The notes beneath the pieces were generated by a model that saw nothing but the letters and a program-made list of their open reading frames with translations, ran no database searches and was not told the DNA's origin. Both the position numbers and the translations under genes were made by a program. Below are positions 1 through 6,900 of a DNA stretch of 7,718 nt, piece after piece; the stretch's first letter is position 1; every line of letters begins with the position of its first letter. Source of the stretch: Nocardioides sp. (GTDB lineage: Bacteria > Actinomycetota > Actinomycetes > Propionibacteriales > Nocardioidaceae); contig JAKFXV010000203.1 in assembly GCA_021731205.1 (NCBI GenBank), forward strand, positions 1 through 7,718. Reading direction: 5' to 3'.

Positions 1-643
1 CGACCTCGAAGACGTCGCCCATGTTGTGCGAGATGAGTACGACGCCGAGGCCGCGGTCGGCGAGTCGTCGTACGAGATCGAGGACCTGACGGGTCTGGGC
101 CACGCCGAGTGCGGCGGTCGGCTCGTCGAGCAGCACGATCTTGGAGTTCCACAGCACCGCCTTGGCGATGGCGACGGTCTGCCGCTGTCCACCGGACAGG
201 CTCGAGACGCTCTGGCGCACCGACTTGACCGTGCGCACCGACAGCGACGCGAGGGTCTCGCGAGCGCGGGACTCCATGTTGCCCTCGTTGAGGGCGACGC
301 CCTTCTTGACCTCGCGGCCCAGGAACATGTTCTCGACGATGTCGAGGTTGTCGCACAGGGCGAGATCTTGGTAGACGACCTCGACGCCGAGGGCGGAGGC
401 GTCCTTGGGGCCGTGCACGGTGACCGGCTTGCCCTCGAAGAGGTACTCGCCGGAGTCCATGCCATAGATCCCGGCGATCACTTTGACCATCGTGGACTTG
501 CCGGCGCCGTTGTCGCCGACGAGGGCGGTGACCTGGCCGGGGTAGACCGCGAAGTCGACATCGTGGAGGACGTGGACGACGCCGAAGCTCTTGTTGACGT
601 TGCGGAGCTCGAGGATCGGGTCGGTGGAGGGGTTCTCACTCAT
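1..643 (-). CDS. Sugar ABC transporter ATP-binding protein, partial (C-terminal end missing)
   Basis: This is the nucleotide-binding subunit that powers sugar import at the cytoplasmic face of the membrane. The window holds the first 214 codons. All core ATPase motifs are intact: Walker A GDNGAGKST (43-51), Q-loop Gln92 in VYQDLAL, signature LSGGQ (149-153), Walker B IVLLDE (169-174) with catalytic Glu174, and H-loop His206 in LISHNM. The DEPTAALGV and ISHNMGDVFEV wording is typical of FrcA-like single-cassette ATPases of about 260 residues, not of two-cassette RbsA/XylG proteins of about 500. The window edge prevents proof of this. The ATG at 641-643 is preceded by GAAGGAAG nine bases upstream. 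It follows the XylF-like binding-protein gene on the same strand, so it is probably the xylG-equivalent of a D-xylose or related pentose importer, with the permease off the left edge. Family assignment is firm; the sugar is inferred from the neighbour. Confidence 0.95.
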   Translation of the reverse strand, partial: MSENPSTDPILELRNVNKSFGVVHVLHDVDFAVYPGQVTALVGDNGAGKSTMVKVIAGIYGMDSGEYLFEGKPVTVHGPKDASALGVEVVYQDLALCDNLDIVENMFLGREVKKGVALNEGNMESRARETLASLSVRTVKSVRQSVSSLSGGQRQTVAIAKAVLWNSKIVLLDEPTAALGVAQTRQVLDLVRRLADRGLGVVLISHNMGDVFEV

Positions 644-722
644 CGTTGATCGCTTCCTTCGTGCCTGGTGGTGCTGGTGCTTGGGTGTCACGAGGAGTCG
701 ACCACGAAAGTCGGCCCCTGGG

Positions 723-793
723 GGTGGGTGTCCCAGCCGCTAGCACCGGGACACCCACCAATCGGTCAGATCAATCGATCAGGGCTGATCGAT
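723..793 (-). promoter_or_regulatory. Two intercistronic stem-loops between binding-protein and ATPase genes
   Basis: The 162-base gap between the binding-protein stop and the ATPase start holds two perfect inverted repeats. The larger has 12-base arms GGTGGGTGTCCC (723-734) and GGGACACCCACC (748-759) around a 13-base loop. The smaller has 9-base arms ATCGATCAG (774-782) and CTGATCGAT (785-793), which fold with about a four-base loop. Neither is followed by a T-run on the transcribed strand, so a complete intrinsic terminator is unlikely. In many sugar ABC operons a stem-loop after the binding-protein gene shields that part of the mRNA or partly attenuates transcription, giving more binding protein than membrane components. 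That role is inferred here. I see no gene in the gap. Confidence 0.6.
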
Positions 794-805
794 CCGGCCA
801 ATCAA

Positions 806-1891
806 TCAGGAGATACCTGCATCTGCACAGAGCTTCGCGAAGTCGCCGGCGCACACGTCGGCAGCGGACTGACCGCCGTCATCGATGACGAACTTCACGT
901 TGTCCTTGTTGATCAGTTCCGGCGTCAGCAGGACCGACGGAACGTCACGGCCACCCTCTGAGTCAGCGGTGGTGCCGTTGGTGGCAACGTCTTCACCGTT
1001 GACCAGTGCGATCGCGGCCTCGGCAAGCGCGCCGGCCTCAGCGGTGGCGGACTTGTAGATCGTCATGCACTGGGTGCCGGCGAGGATGTTCTGCAGACCC
1101 TCGACGGTGGCGTCCTGACCGGTGACGGGCACGTCGCCGGCCTTGCCGTTCTTCTCCAGGATCGAGATGACCGAGCCGCCGAGACCGTCGTTGGCGGCGT
1201 ACACGCCGTCGACGTTGCCGTCAGCCTGGGTGTAGAGCTGCTCGAAGATGGTCACAGCCTGCTCGTTGTCCCAGTCGGGAACGGCCTGCTCGCCAACCAC
1301 GGTGTAGCTGCTGATCGCGTCGAGCACGCTGTGCGCGCCGGCCGAGAACAGCGTGGCGTTGTTGTCGGTGGGCGAACCGTTGAGGTAGACGATGTTGGCT
1401 TCCCTGTCACCGAGGCAGTCGGCCAGGCCCTGGCCCTGAAGTTCGCCGACCTTGGTGTTGTCGAAGGAGATGTACGCCTCAGCGGACCCGCCGAGGGTCA
1501 GCCGGTCGTAGTCGAGGGTCAAGACGCCCTGGGTGGCGGCCTTCTCCTGGATGGAAGCGCCCGAGGCGGAGTCCAGGTTGACGATCGCCAGCACGGTGAC
1601 GCCATCGGCGATCATGCTGTCGGCGAGCGTGGCCATGGTCTCCGCGCTGCCTTCGGCGTTCTGGATGCTGTAGTCCACGCCGGCGGCCTCGAAGGCGGCC
1701 TCCAGCGCCGGACGGTCTGCGCTCTCCCAACGGACCGAGGACTTCGTGTCGGGAAGGATCACGCCGATCTTTCCGGCGGCGGGCGCGTCACTAGCGCCGT
1801 CCGAGCTATCACTGGGGGTGTCGCTGCCGCACCCGGTCAGCGCCAGAGCGCCCACCAGGCCAACGAGCACCAGACTGTGCGTTCGCTTCAC
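806..1891 (-). CDS. xylF: XylF-like sugar ABC transporter substrate-binding lipoprotein
   Basis: This extracytoplasmic lipoprotein captures the sugar and delivers it to the permease. It has 361 residues. Residues 1-20 form a lipoprotein signal peptide ending in lipobox LTGC with lipidated Cys21. A Ser/Asp/Ala-rich linker follows to about 40, then a type-I periplasmic-binding fold. Segments match E. coli XylF: VRWESADR (53-60), DYDR (127-130), YISFDNTKVGELQ (140-152), GSPTDNNATLF (172-182), AAND (232-235), TGQDA (257-261), AGTQCMTIYK (271-280) and DVPSVLLTP (316-324). Arg54, Asp129, Arg130, Trp207, Asn234, Asp260 and Lys280 fall where I recall the xylose-pocket residues of XylF, with near-identical spacing. 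The C-terminal tail (about 338-361) is longer than in XylF and has Cys347 and Cys355. The start is GTG, chosen because AAGGAGG lies eight bases upstream and the signal peptide begins there. D-xylose is the best substrate guess; another pentose or hexose is possible. Confidence 0.92.
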   Translation of the reverse strand: MKRTHSLVLVGLVGALALTGCGSDTPSDSSDGASDAPAAGKIGVILPDTKSSVRWESADRPALEAAFEAAGVDYSIQNAEGSAETMATLADSMIADGVTVLAIVNLDSASGASIQEKAATQGVLTLDYDRLTLGGSAEAYISFDNTKVGELQGQGLADCLGDREANIVYLNGSPTDNNATLFSAGAHSVLDAISSYTVVGEQAVPDWDNEQAVTIFEQLYTQADGNVDGVYAANDGLGGSVISILEKNGKAGDVPVTGQDATVEGLQNILAGTQCMTIYKSATAEAGALAEAAIALVNGEDVATNGTTADSEGGRDVPSVLLTPELINKDNVKFVIDDGGQSAADVCAGDFAKLCADAGIS

Positions 1892-1899
1892 GCGAATCG

Positions 1900-1906
1900 C
1901 CTCCTT
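1900..1906 (-). promoter_or_regulatory. Ribosome binding site deciding the GTG start of the binding-protein gene
   Basis: The minus strand reads AAGGAGG followed by eight bases and then GTG. This near-perfect Shine-Dalgarno sequence fixes the GTG at 1889-1891 as the start. The only nearby ATG (1908-1910) lies upstream of this site and is out of frame. Confidence 0.85.
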
Positions 1907-1959
1907 GCATTCTCATTTTGGGCGCTTGTACGGCATTGGAGCCTCACGTCAGCGCGTTT

Positions 1960-1974
1960 GTTGTTTCAAACAAC
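1960..1974. promoter_or_regulatory. Candidate ROK-family repressor operator (palindrome)
   Basis: GTTGTTT-C-AAACAAC is a perfect 7+1+7 palindrome, AT-rich in otherwise GC-rich DNA, and lies about 70 bases upstream of the binding-protein start. ROK-family sugar repressors such as XylR of Firmicutes bind GTTTGTT...AACAAAC-type sites, and a ROK regulator (Rok7B7) is linked to xylose-uptake genes in Streptomyces. The resemblance and the xylose-type operon make a sugar-responsive ROK repressor the best guess. An odd-centred site without a central CG is less like LacI-family operators. The regulator gene is not in the window. Confidence 0.5.
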
Positions 1975-2000
1975 ATATAGAGTGGCGTGGGTCACGTCCA
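1972..2000 (-). promoter_or_regulatory. Candidate sigma-70-type promoter of the sugar transporter operon
   Basis: On the minus strand TGGACG (1995-2000) matches 4 of 6 bases of TTGACA. It is followed after exactly 17 bases by TATGTT (1972-1977), which matches 4 of 6 bases of TATAAT. The predicted transcript would start near 1965 and have a leader of roughly 70 bases. The -10 overlaps the 1960-1974 palindrome, the usual layout for repression by blocking RNA polymerase. The hexamers are weak matches, so this is a tentative call. Confidence 0.35.
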
Positions 2001-2043
2001 GACGCCGTGTCCAAATCGTTACCTAGGGCCTCGCCCGGCTCGT

Positions 2044-2100
2044 CGACCCGTCAATGACGTGTCGACACGCCGCACATGTGGGCACATGAGTGACGGGTCG
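2044..2100. repeat. Nested inverted repeats (three-way-junction-like) downstream of fhs
   Basis: Outer arms CGACCCGTCA (2044-2053) and TGACGGGTCG (2091-2100) are perfect 10-base inverted repeats 37 bases apart. The interval holds two more symmetric elements: the perfect 12-base palindrome CGTGTCGACACG (2058-2069), and CATGTG-GG-CACATG (2075-2088). As RNA these could form a closing stem with two small hairpins. The element lies between the fhs stop and the sugar-operon promoter, so it may be a second terminator or insulator, or it may hold protein-binding palindromes. It encodes nothing that I can see. Confidence 0.6.
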
Positions 2101-2104
2101 CCGG

Positions 2105-2121
2105 GTCGCGCGGCGCGCGAC
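2105..2121 (-). terminator. GC-rich hairpin after fhs, probable terminator without U-tract
   Basis: GTCGCGCGGCGCGCGAC is a perfect 17-base palindrome beginning two bases beyond the fhs TAA stop. It can form a six-base GTCGCG/CGCGAC stem with a five-base loop. No T-run follows on the minus strand. Hairpins of this kind, lacking a U-tract, are common after actinobacterial genes and are thought to end or stabilise transcripts. Confidence 0.5.
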
Positions 2122-2123
2122 GG

Positions 2124-3851
2124 TTAGGAGAGTCCGACGATGTTGCCGTCGTCGTCGATGTCGATGTGGATGGAGGCGGGCTCCTTGGGGAGTCCGGGCA
2201 TGGTCATCACGTCACCGGTGACGAGGACGACGAAGCCGGCGCCGGCGGCGAGCCGGACCTCGCGGACGTTGACGACGTGCCCTTCGGGGGCACCGAGCTT
2301 GGTGGGGTCGGTGGAGAAGGAGTACTGCGTCTTGGCGAGGCAGACCGGGAGCCGGCCGTAGCCCTCGGCTTCGATCCGCTCCAGCTGGCGTTGCGCCTTG
2401 CCGTCGAAGCTCACCCCGGCGGCGCCGTACACCCGGGTGGCGACCGCCTCCGCCTTCTCGCGCAGCGAGAGGGCGTCGTCGTACACGAACGAGAAGCCCT
2501 CGCCGCTGTCCTCCTCGATCGCCTGGAGTACGCCGTGCGCCAGCGCCTCGGCCCCGCGCCCGCCGTCGCTGAAGTGCGTGGCAGGGTACGCCGACACCCC
2601 GCACTCGGCGGCGAGTGCGACCAGGCAGTCGACCTCGGCGTCGGTGTCGGTGGGGAAGCGGTTGATCGCGACGACCGGCGGCAGGCCGTAGACGTCGCGG
2701 ATGTTGGCGAGGTGGCGTCGCAGGTTGTCCATCCCGGCCATGAGCGCGTCGAGGTTCTCCAGCGCCAACTCGGGGAGCTTGACGCCGCCGTGATACTTCA
2801 GCGCCCGGATCGTCGCCACGACCACGACGGCCGCCGGTCGCAGCCCGGACGCGCGGCACTTGATGTCGATGAACTTCTCCGCGCCCAGATCCGCCCCGAA
2901 GCCGGCTTCGGTGACGACATAGTCGGCCAGCTTGAGCGCCGTACGCGTCGCCATCACCGAGTTGCAGCCGTGCGCGATGTTGGCGAACGGCCCGCCGTGG
3001 ATCATCGCGGGCGTGTGCTCAAGGGTCTGGACCAGGTTGGGCGCGAGCGCGTCGCGCAACAGCACGGCCATGGCGCCGTGGGCGTTGAGGTCGCGAGCGG
3101 TGACCGGCTGCTTGGTGCGGTTGTAGCCGATCACGATGTCGCCGAGGCGGCGCTTGAGGTCCGCGAGGGATTCGGCGAGGCAGAAGATCGCCATCACCTC
3201 CGAGGCGACCACGATGTCGAAGCCGTCCTCGCGGGCATAGCCGTTAGCGACCCCGCCGAGACCGACGACGATGTCGCGCAGCGCGCGATCGTTGAGGTCG
3301 ACGACCCGCTTCCAGGTGACGGTGCGCGGGTCGATGCCCAGCGGGTTGCCGTGGTGGACGTGGTTGTCGATCAGCGCCGCGAGCAGGTTGTTGGCCGCGG
3401 CGATGGCGGCGAAGTCGCCGGTGAAGTGCAAGTTGATGTCGGTCATCGGCACGACCTGGGCGTAGCCGCCGCCGGCCGCGCCGCCCTTGATGCCGAACAC
3501 CGGGCCCATCGACGGCTCGCGCAGCGCCACCATCGAGCGCTTGCCCAGCCGTTGCAACGCGTCGGCCAGGCCGACCGAGGTGGTCGTCTTGCCCTCGCCG
3601 GCGGGCGTCGGCGACATCGCCGTCATCAAGATCAGCTTGCCGTCCGCGCGGCCGGCCAGCGAGGCGACGTACGGTAGCGAGATCTTGGCCTTCGTGTGGC
3701 CGTACGGCGCCAGCACGTGCGGCTCGACGTCGAGCTTCTCGCGGGCGATCTGGGTGATGGGCAGGAGGTCGGCGGCGTCGGCGATCTCGATGTCGGACAG
3801 CATCCGGCAACTGTAACGATCTTGTCCCGCATGGCGCATCAAGTTGCGCAT
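2124..3851 (-). CDS. fhs: Formate--tetrahydrofolate ligase
   Basis: This cytoplasmic enzyme of one-carbon metabolism makes 10-formyl-tetrahydrofolate from formate, tetrahydrofolate and ATP, supplying purine and other C1-dependent synthesis. The 575-residue frame has every hallmark of the family: the P-loop-like [11 protein letters not shown] (81-91), EPSMGPVFG followed by [13 protein letters not shown] (112-133, the first family signature), DINLHFTGD (138-146), [15 protein letters not shown] (284-298), and [12 protein letters not shown] (345-356, the second signature). Family members usually have about 555-560 residues and begin near [16 protein letters not shown], which here starts at Met17 (codon 3801-3803) and would give 559 residues. 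However, the only good ribosome site, GGAGGG six bases upstream, serves the ATG at 3849-3851, so the longer start is used here. The gene diverges from recC and appears monocistronic, with a hairpin just after the TAA stop. Function is near certain; the start is less so. Confidence 0.97.
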   Translation of the reverse strand: MRNLMRHAGQDRYSCRMLSDIEIADAADLLPITQIAREKLDVEPHVLAPYGHTKAKISLPYVASLAGRADGKLILMTAMSPTPAGEGKTTTSVGLADALQRLGKRSMVALREPSMGPVFGIKGGAAGGGYAQVVPMTDINLHFTGDFAAIAAANNLLAALIDNHVHHGNPLGIDPRTVTWKRVVDLNDRALRDIVVGLGGVANGYAREDGFDIVVASEVMAIFCLAESLADLKRRLGDIVIGYNRTKQPVTARDLNAHGAMAVLLRDALAPNLVQTLEHTPAMIHGGPFANIAHGCNSVMATRTALKLADYVVTEAGFGADLGAEKFIDIKCRASGLRPAAVVVVATIRALKYHGGVKLPELALENLDALMAGMDNLRRHLANIRDVYGLPPVVAINRFPTDTDAEVDCLVALAAECGVSAYPATHFSDGGRGAEALAHGVLQAIEEDSGEGFSFVYDDALSLREKAEAVATRVYGAAGVSFDGKAQRQLERIEAEGYGRLPVCLAKTQYSFSTDPTKLGAPEGHVVNVREVRLAAGAGFVVLVTGDVMTMPGLPKEPASIHIDIDDDGNIVGLS

Positions 3852-3857
3852 CGCGCA

Positions 3858-3863
3858 CCCTCC
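3858..3863 (-). promoter_or_regulatory. Ribosome binding site favouring the longer fhs start
   Basis: GGAGGG lies six bases before the ATG at 3849-3851. Upstream, two tandem AGGCCGG units (3862-3875) and flanking bases give further GGAG-like cores. No comparable site precedes the homology-preferred ATG at 3801-3803, where the upstream bases read GTTGCCGG. This argues for an Fhs with a 16-residue N-terminal extension, although leaderless or weak-site initiation at the inner ATG cannot be excluded. Confidence 0.6.
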
Positions 3864-3878
3864 GGCCTCCGGCCTCCC

Positions 3879-3928
3879 CGGACGTCATACGTTGTGGCGG
3901 TTATAGCGACCACCTCGTATGACGTCCG
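3879..3928. repeat. 50-base imperfect palindrome in the fhs/recC divergent spacer
   Basis: Arms CGGACGTCATACG (3879-3891) and CGTATGACGTCCG (3916-3928) are perfect 13-base inverted repeats. The symmetry continues inward about the same centre with GTGG/CCAC (3894-3897 and 3910-3913) and a central TTA-TAG core, giving 20 of 25 matched base pairs. It fills much of the 116-base spacer between the fhs and recC starts. On the minus strand it contains TATAAC (3900-3905, 5 of 6 match to a -10), with CGGACG (3923-3928) 17 bases upstream as a weak -35, so it may include the fhs promoter. It could be a regulator-binding site, or one copy of a dispersed palindromic repeat family. The sequence alone does not decide between these. 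Confidence 0.75.
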
Positions 3929-3967
3929 CGGCGGGGTGGTGTCGGGAGGGGACCCTAGGGTTCCGGT

Positions 3968-6900
3968 GTGGCGCTCACCCTGCACCGCGCCTGGCGCACC
4001 GACCTGCTGGCCGACGGCCTCGCCGAGCTGCTGGCGGTCCCGGTCGGCGACCCGTTCGAGCGCGAGGTCGTCGTCGTGCCGGCCCGCGGGGTCGAGCGCT
4101 GGCTGACCCAGCGGCTCTCCCACCGACTCGGCACCGGTTCGCTGGGTGGCGACGGGGTCTGCGCCGGTGTTCGGTTCCTGACGCCGACCTCGCTGATCGC
4201 GCTGCTCCTCGGCCGAGACCGCGACGATCCGTGGGCCCCCGATCGGCTGGTCTGGCCTCTGCTCGAGGTGATCGATCGCAGCCTCGACGATCCGTGGGCC
4301 GGCGCCCTTGCTCGCCACCTGGGACATCGCGCGGGGGAAGCGAGCGGGGAGTGGACCGAGGTTCGGCAGGGCCGGCGCTACTCCGTGGCCCGACGCCTGG
4401 CCGGGCTGTTCTCGGCGTACTCCGTGCAGCGCCCTGACCTGATCACCGCCTGGCGCGCTGGGCCGGAGCCTGACGGCACCTGGGGGGACGGATCGGGCGG
4501 CGCACTGGCCGACGACCTCGCCTGGCAGCCCGACCTCTGGCGCCGCGTGGTCGACGCCGTCCAAGCGGCCCACCCCGGTGAGCCGGCCCCCGACGAACGG
4601 CTCGCCAGCACCCTCGACCGGTTGGAGAGCGGCGATCCGAGCCTCGAGCTCCCGTCCCGCCTGTCGTTGTTCGGCCACACCCGCATCCCGATCAGCGAGG
4701 CCCGGCTGCTGTCGGCGCTGGGTCGCCGGCGCGACGTACACCTCTGGCTGCCGCAGGCCTCGGCCGCCGCCTGGGACGCGCTTCGGGACACCACCAACCC
4801 GGGCGTACGACGCCGCAGCCGCGACGCCTCCGCCGAGCAGATCGGGCACCCGCTGCTCGCTTCGCTGGGCCGCGACGCCCGCGAGCTGCAGCGGGTCGTC
4901 GGGCCGCTGATCGATGTCGACGAGGCCGTCACCGAGGCTGAGCCTGGACAGGCCGCGACCCTGCTCGGCTGGCTCCAGGCGGACCTCCGTGCCAATCGCC
5001 GCCCGAACGCGACGACCCGCGCCGGGCGCCGGATCGACCCGAGCGACCGCTCGGTCCAGGTGCACTCCTGTCACGGCCCCAACCGCCAGGTGGAGGTGCT
5101 CCGCGAGGTCCTGGTCGGACTGCTCGAGGACGACCCCACGCTGGAACCGCGCGACATCGTCGTGATGTGTCCCGACGTCGAGACGTTCGCGCCGCTGATC
5201 CAAGCCGGGTTCGGGCTCGGCGAGCTCGTCGACGACCCCGAGGCCGCGCATCCCGCCCACCGGCTGCGGGTCAGCCTGGCCGACCGGTCGCTGGCCGCGA
5301 CCAACCCGCTGCTGGCCGTCGCGATCCGGCTCGTGGAGCTGGCGGGCGGGCGAGTGACCGCGACCGAGGTGCTCGACCTGCTCGCCACCGAGCCCGTACG
5401 CCGCCGCTTCGGCCTCGACGACGACGACCTGTCGCGGGTCACCGGCTGGGTGCGGGACAGCGGCGTGCGCTGGGGCCTCGACGCGGCTGGCCGCTCGGCG
5501 TACGCCATGCAGCAGTTCGGGCACAACACCTGGCGGGCCGGACTCGACCGGCTGTTGGCCGGTGTGGCGATGTCGGGTGACGACTTCGGGCACCTGGGCG
5601 CTGCGCTGCCGCTCGACGACGTGCCGAGCAGCGACATCGAGCTCGTCGGCACCCTCACCGAGTTCCTCGATCGCCTCGGCCGGTGCCTCGTCGCGCTGCG
5701 TGACGCCGTCGCGCTCGACTCCTGGCTCGATGCCCTCGCCGGTGGCGCTCGCGCGTTGACGGATCAAGCCGCTGCCGACGCCTGGCAGCTCGCCCAGTTC
5801 GAGCGCGAGTTCGGGCAGGCCGCGCTGGCCGCGCGCGCCGGGGGACCGGAGGGCGAGCACCAGACCACGCCGCTGGCCCTGGCCGACGTCCGCGCCGTGC
5901 TCGCCTCGATGGTGCTCGCTCGCCCGACCCGGGCCAACTTCCGCACCGGCACGCTCAGCGTCTGCACGCTGGTGCCGATGCGCTCGGTGCCGCACCGAGT
6001 GGTCTGCCTGGTCGGCCTGGACGACGGGTTGTTCCCGCGCGCCGGGGCGATCGACGGGGACGACGTACTGGCCCGCGATCCGCTCACCGGCGAGCGCGAT
6101 CGACGCAGCGAGGACCGGCAGCTGTTGCTCGATGCGCTGATGGCCGCCGGGGAGACCCTGGTCGTGTGCTTCACCGGGGCCGACGAGCACACCGGCGCTC
6201 CGCGCCCCCCGGCCGTGCCGGTCGACGAGCGGCTCGACGCCGCGTCTCGCACGGCCGGCGACCCGGCCACGACGCGTCTCCAGATCCTCACCCGGCACCC
6301 GCTCCAACCGCACGATGCGCGGAACCTGGTCCCGGCCGGGTTGATCGCGAGCTCCGATGCGTCGTTCTCCTTCGACCGCACGGCCGAGGCCGGTGCCCGC
6401 GCCGCAGCCGGCACCAGGCGCGAGCCGCCGGCGTTCGTGGCCCAGCCGCTCCCGCCCACGGAACGGAAGGGAACCGGTGGCTCGGCCGCACCCGATCTGG
6501 ATCTCGCGGACCTGAAGGCCTTCTTCCTGCACCCGGTGCGCCACTTCCTGCGCGGTCGACTCGACCTGTCGGTGCCGTTGGCGTACGACGAGGTCCCTAC
6601 GTCGATCCCCATCGACCTCGACTCCCTCGAGACGTGGGGGATCGGGGATCGGCTGTTGCGGGGGGTGCTCGCGGGTCACGATCCGCAGGGTCTCTTCCTC
6701 GCCGAGCAGCTCGGCGGTGGCTTGCCGCCCGGTCAGTTGGGGGAGGGCAGCCTCGGCACTGTGACCAAGGAGGTGCAGAAGCTCTACACCCAGACCGCCC
6801 CCCTGCGCCAAGGGGAGCGGCGGTCGGTCGATGCGGTCATCGATCTTGGCGGCGGCCGCACGCTCAGCGGCACGGTCACGGAAGTCTTCGGATCGCGGAT

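Noticed and set aside
26..649. 207-codon plus-strand frame opposite the ABC ATPase
   Set aside because: It is antisense to a gene with all ABC ATPase motifs and has no recognisable content itself.
723..759. Intrinsic terminator ending the binding-protein transcript
   Set aside because: There is no T-run after the stem on the minus strand, and the downstream ATPase has no obvious promoter of its own, so full termination would silence it.
646..961. Two short plus-strand frames across the stem-loop gap
   Set aside because: They run through the inverted repeats and into the antisense of the binding-protein gene, with Arg/Ser-rich noise-like translations.
1331..2026. 231-codon plus-strand frame covering the XylF signal region and promoter
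   Set aside because: It is a shadow of the binding-protein gene, with no domain or ribosome site supporting it.
2166..3677. 503-codon plus-strand frame opposite fhs
   Set aside because: It shows Val/Asp/Arg/Gly-rich shadow composition and no motif, while the opposite strand encodes an intact formate-tetrahydrofolate ligase.
3892..3914. PafBC-type (RecA-independent DNA-damage) promoter for recC
   Set aside because: TTGTGGCGG resembles the TTGTCRGTG half in 6 of 9 positions, but the required TANNNT eight bases later is absent (ACCACC).
3852..3967. LexA/SOS box or folate riboswitch between fhs and recC
   Set aside because: No CGAAC-N4-GTTCG-like box is present. The fhs leader is too short, and the only structure is the palindrome, which shows no riboswitch core.
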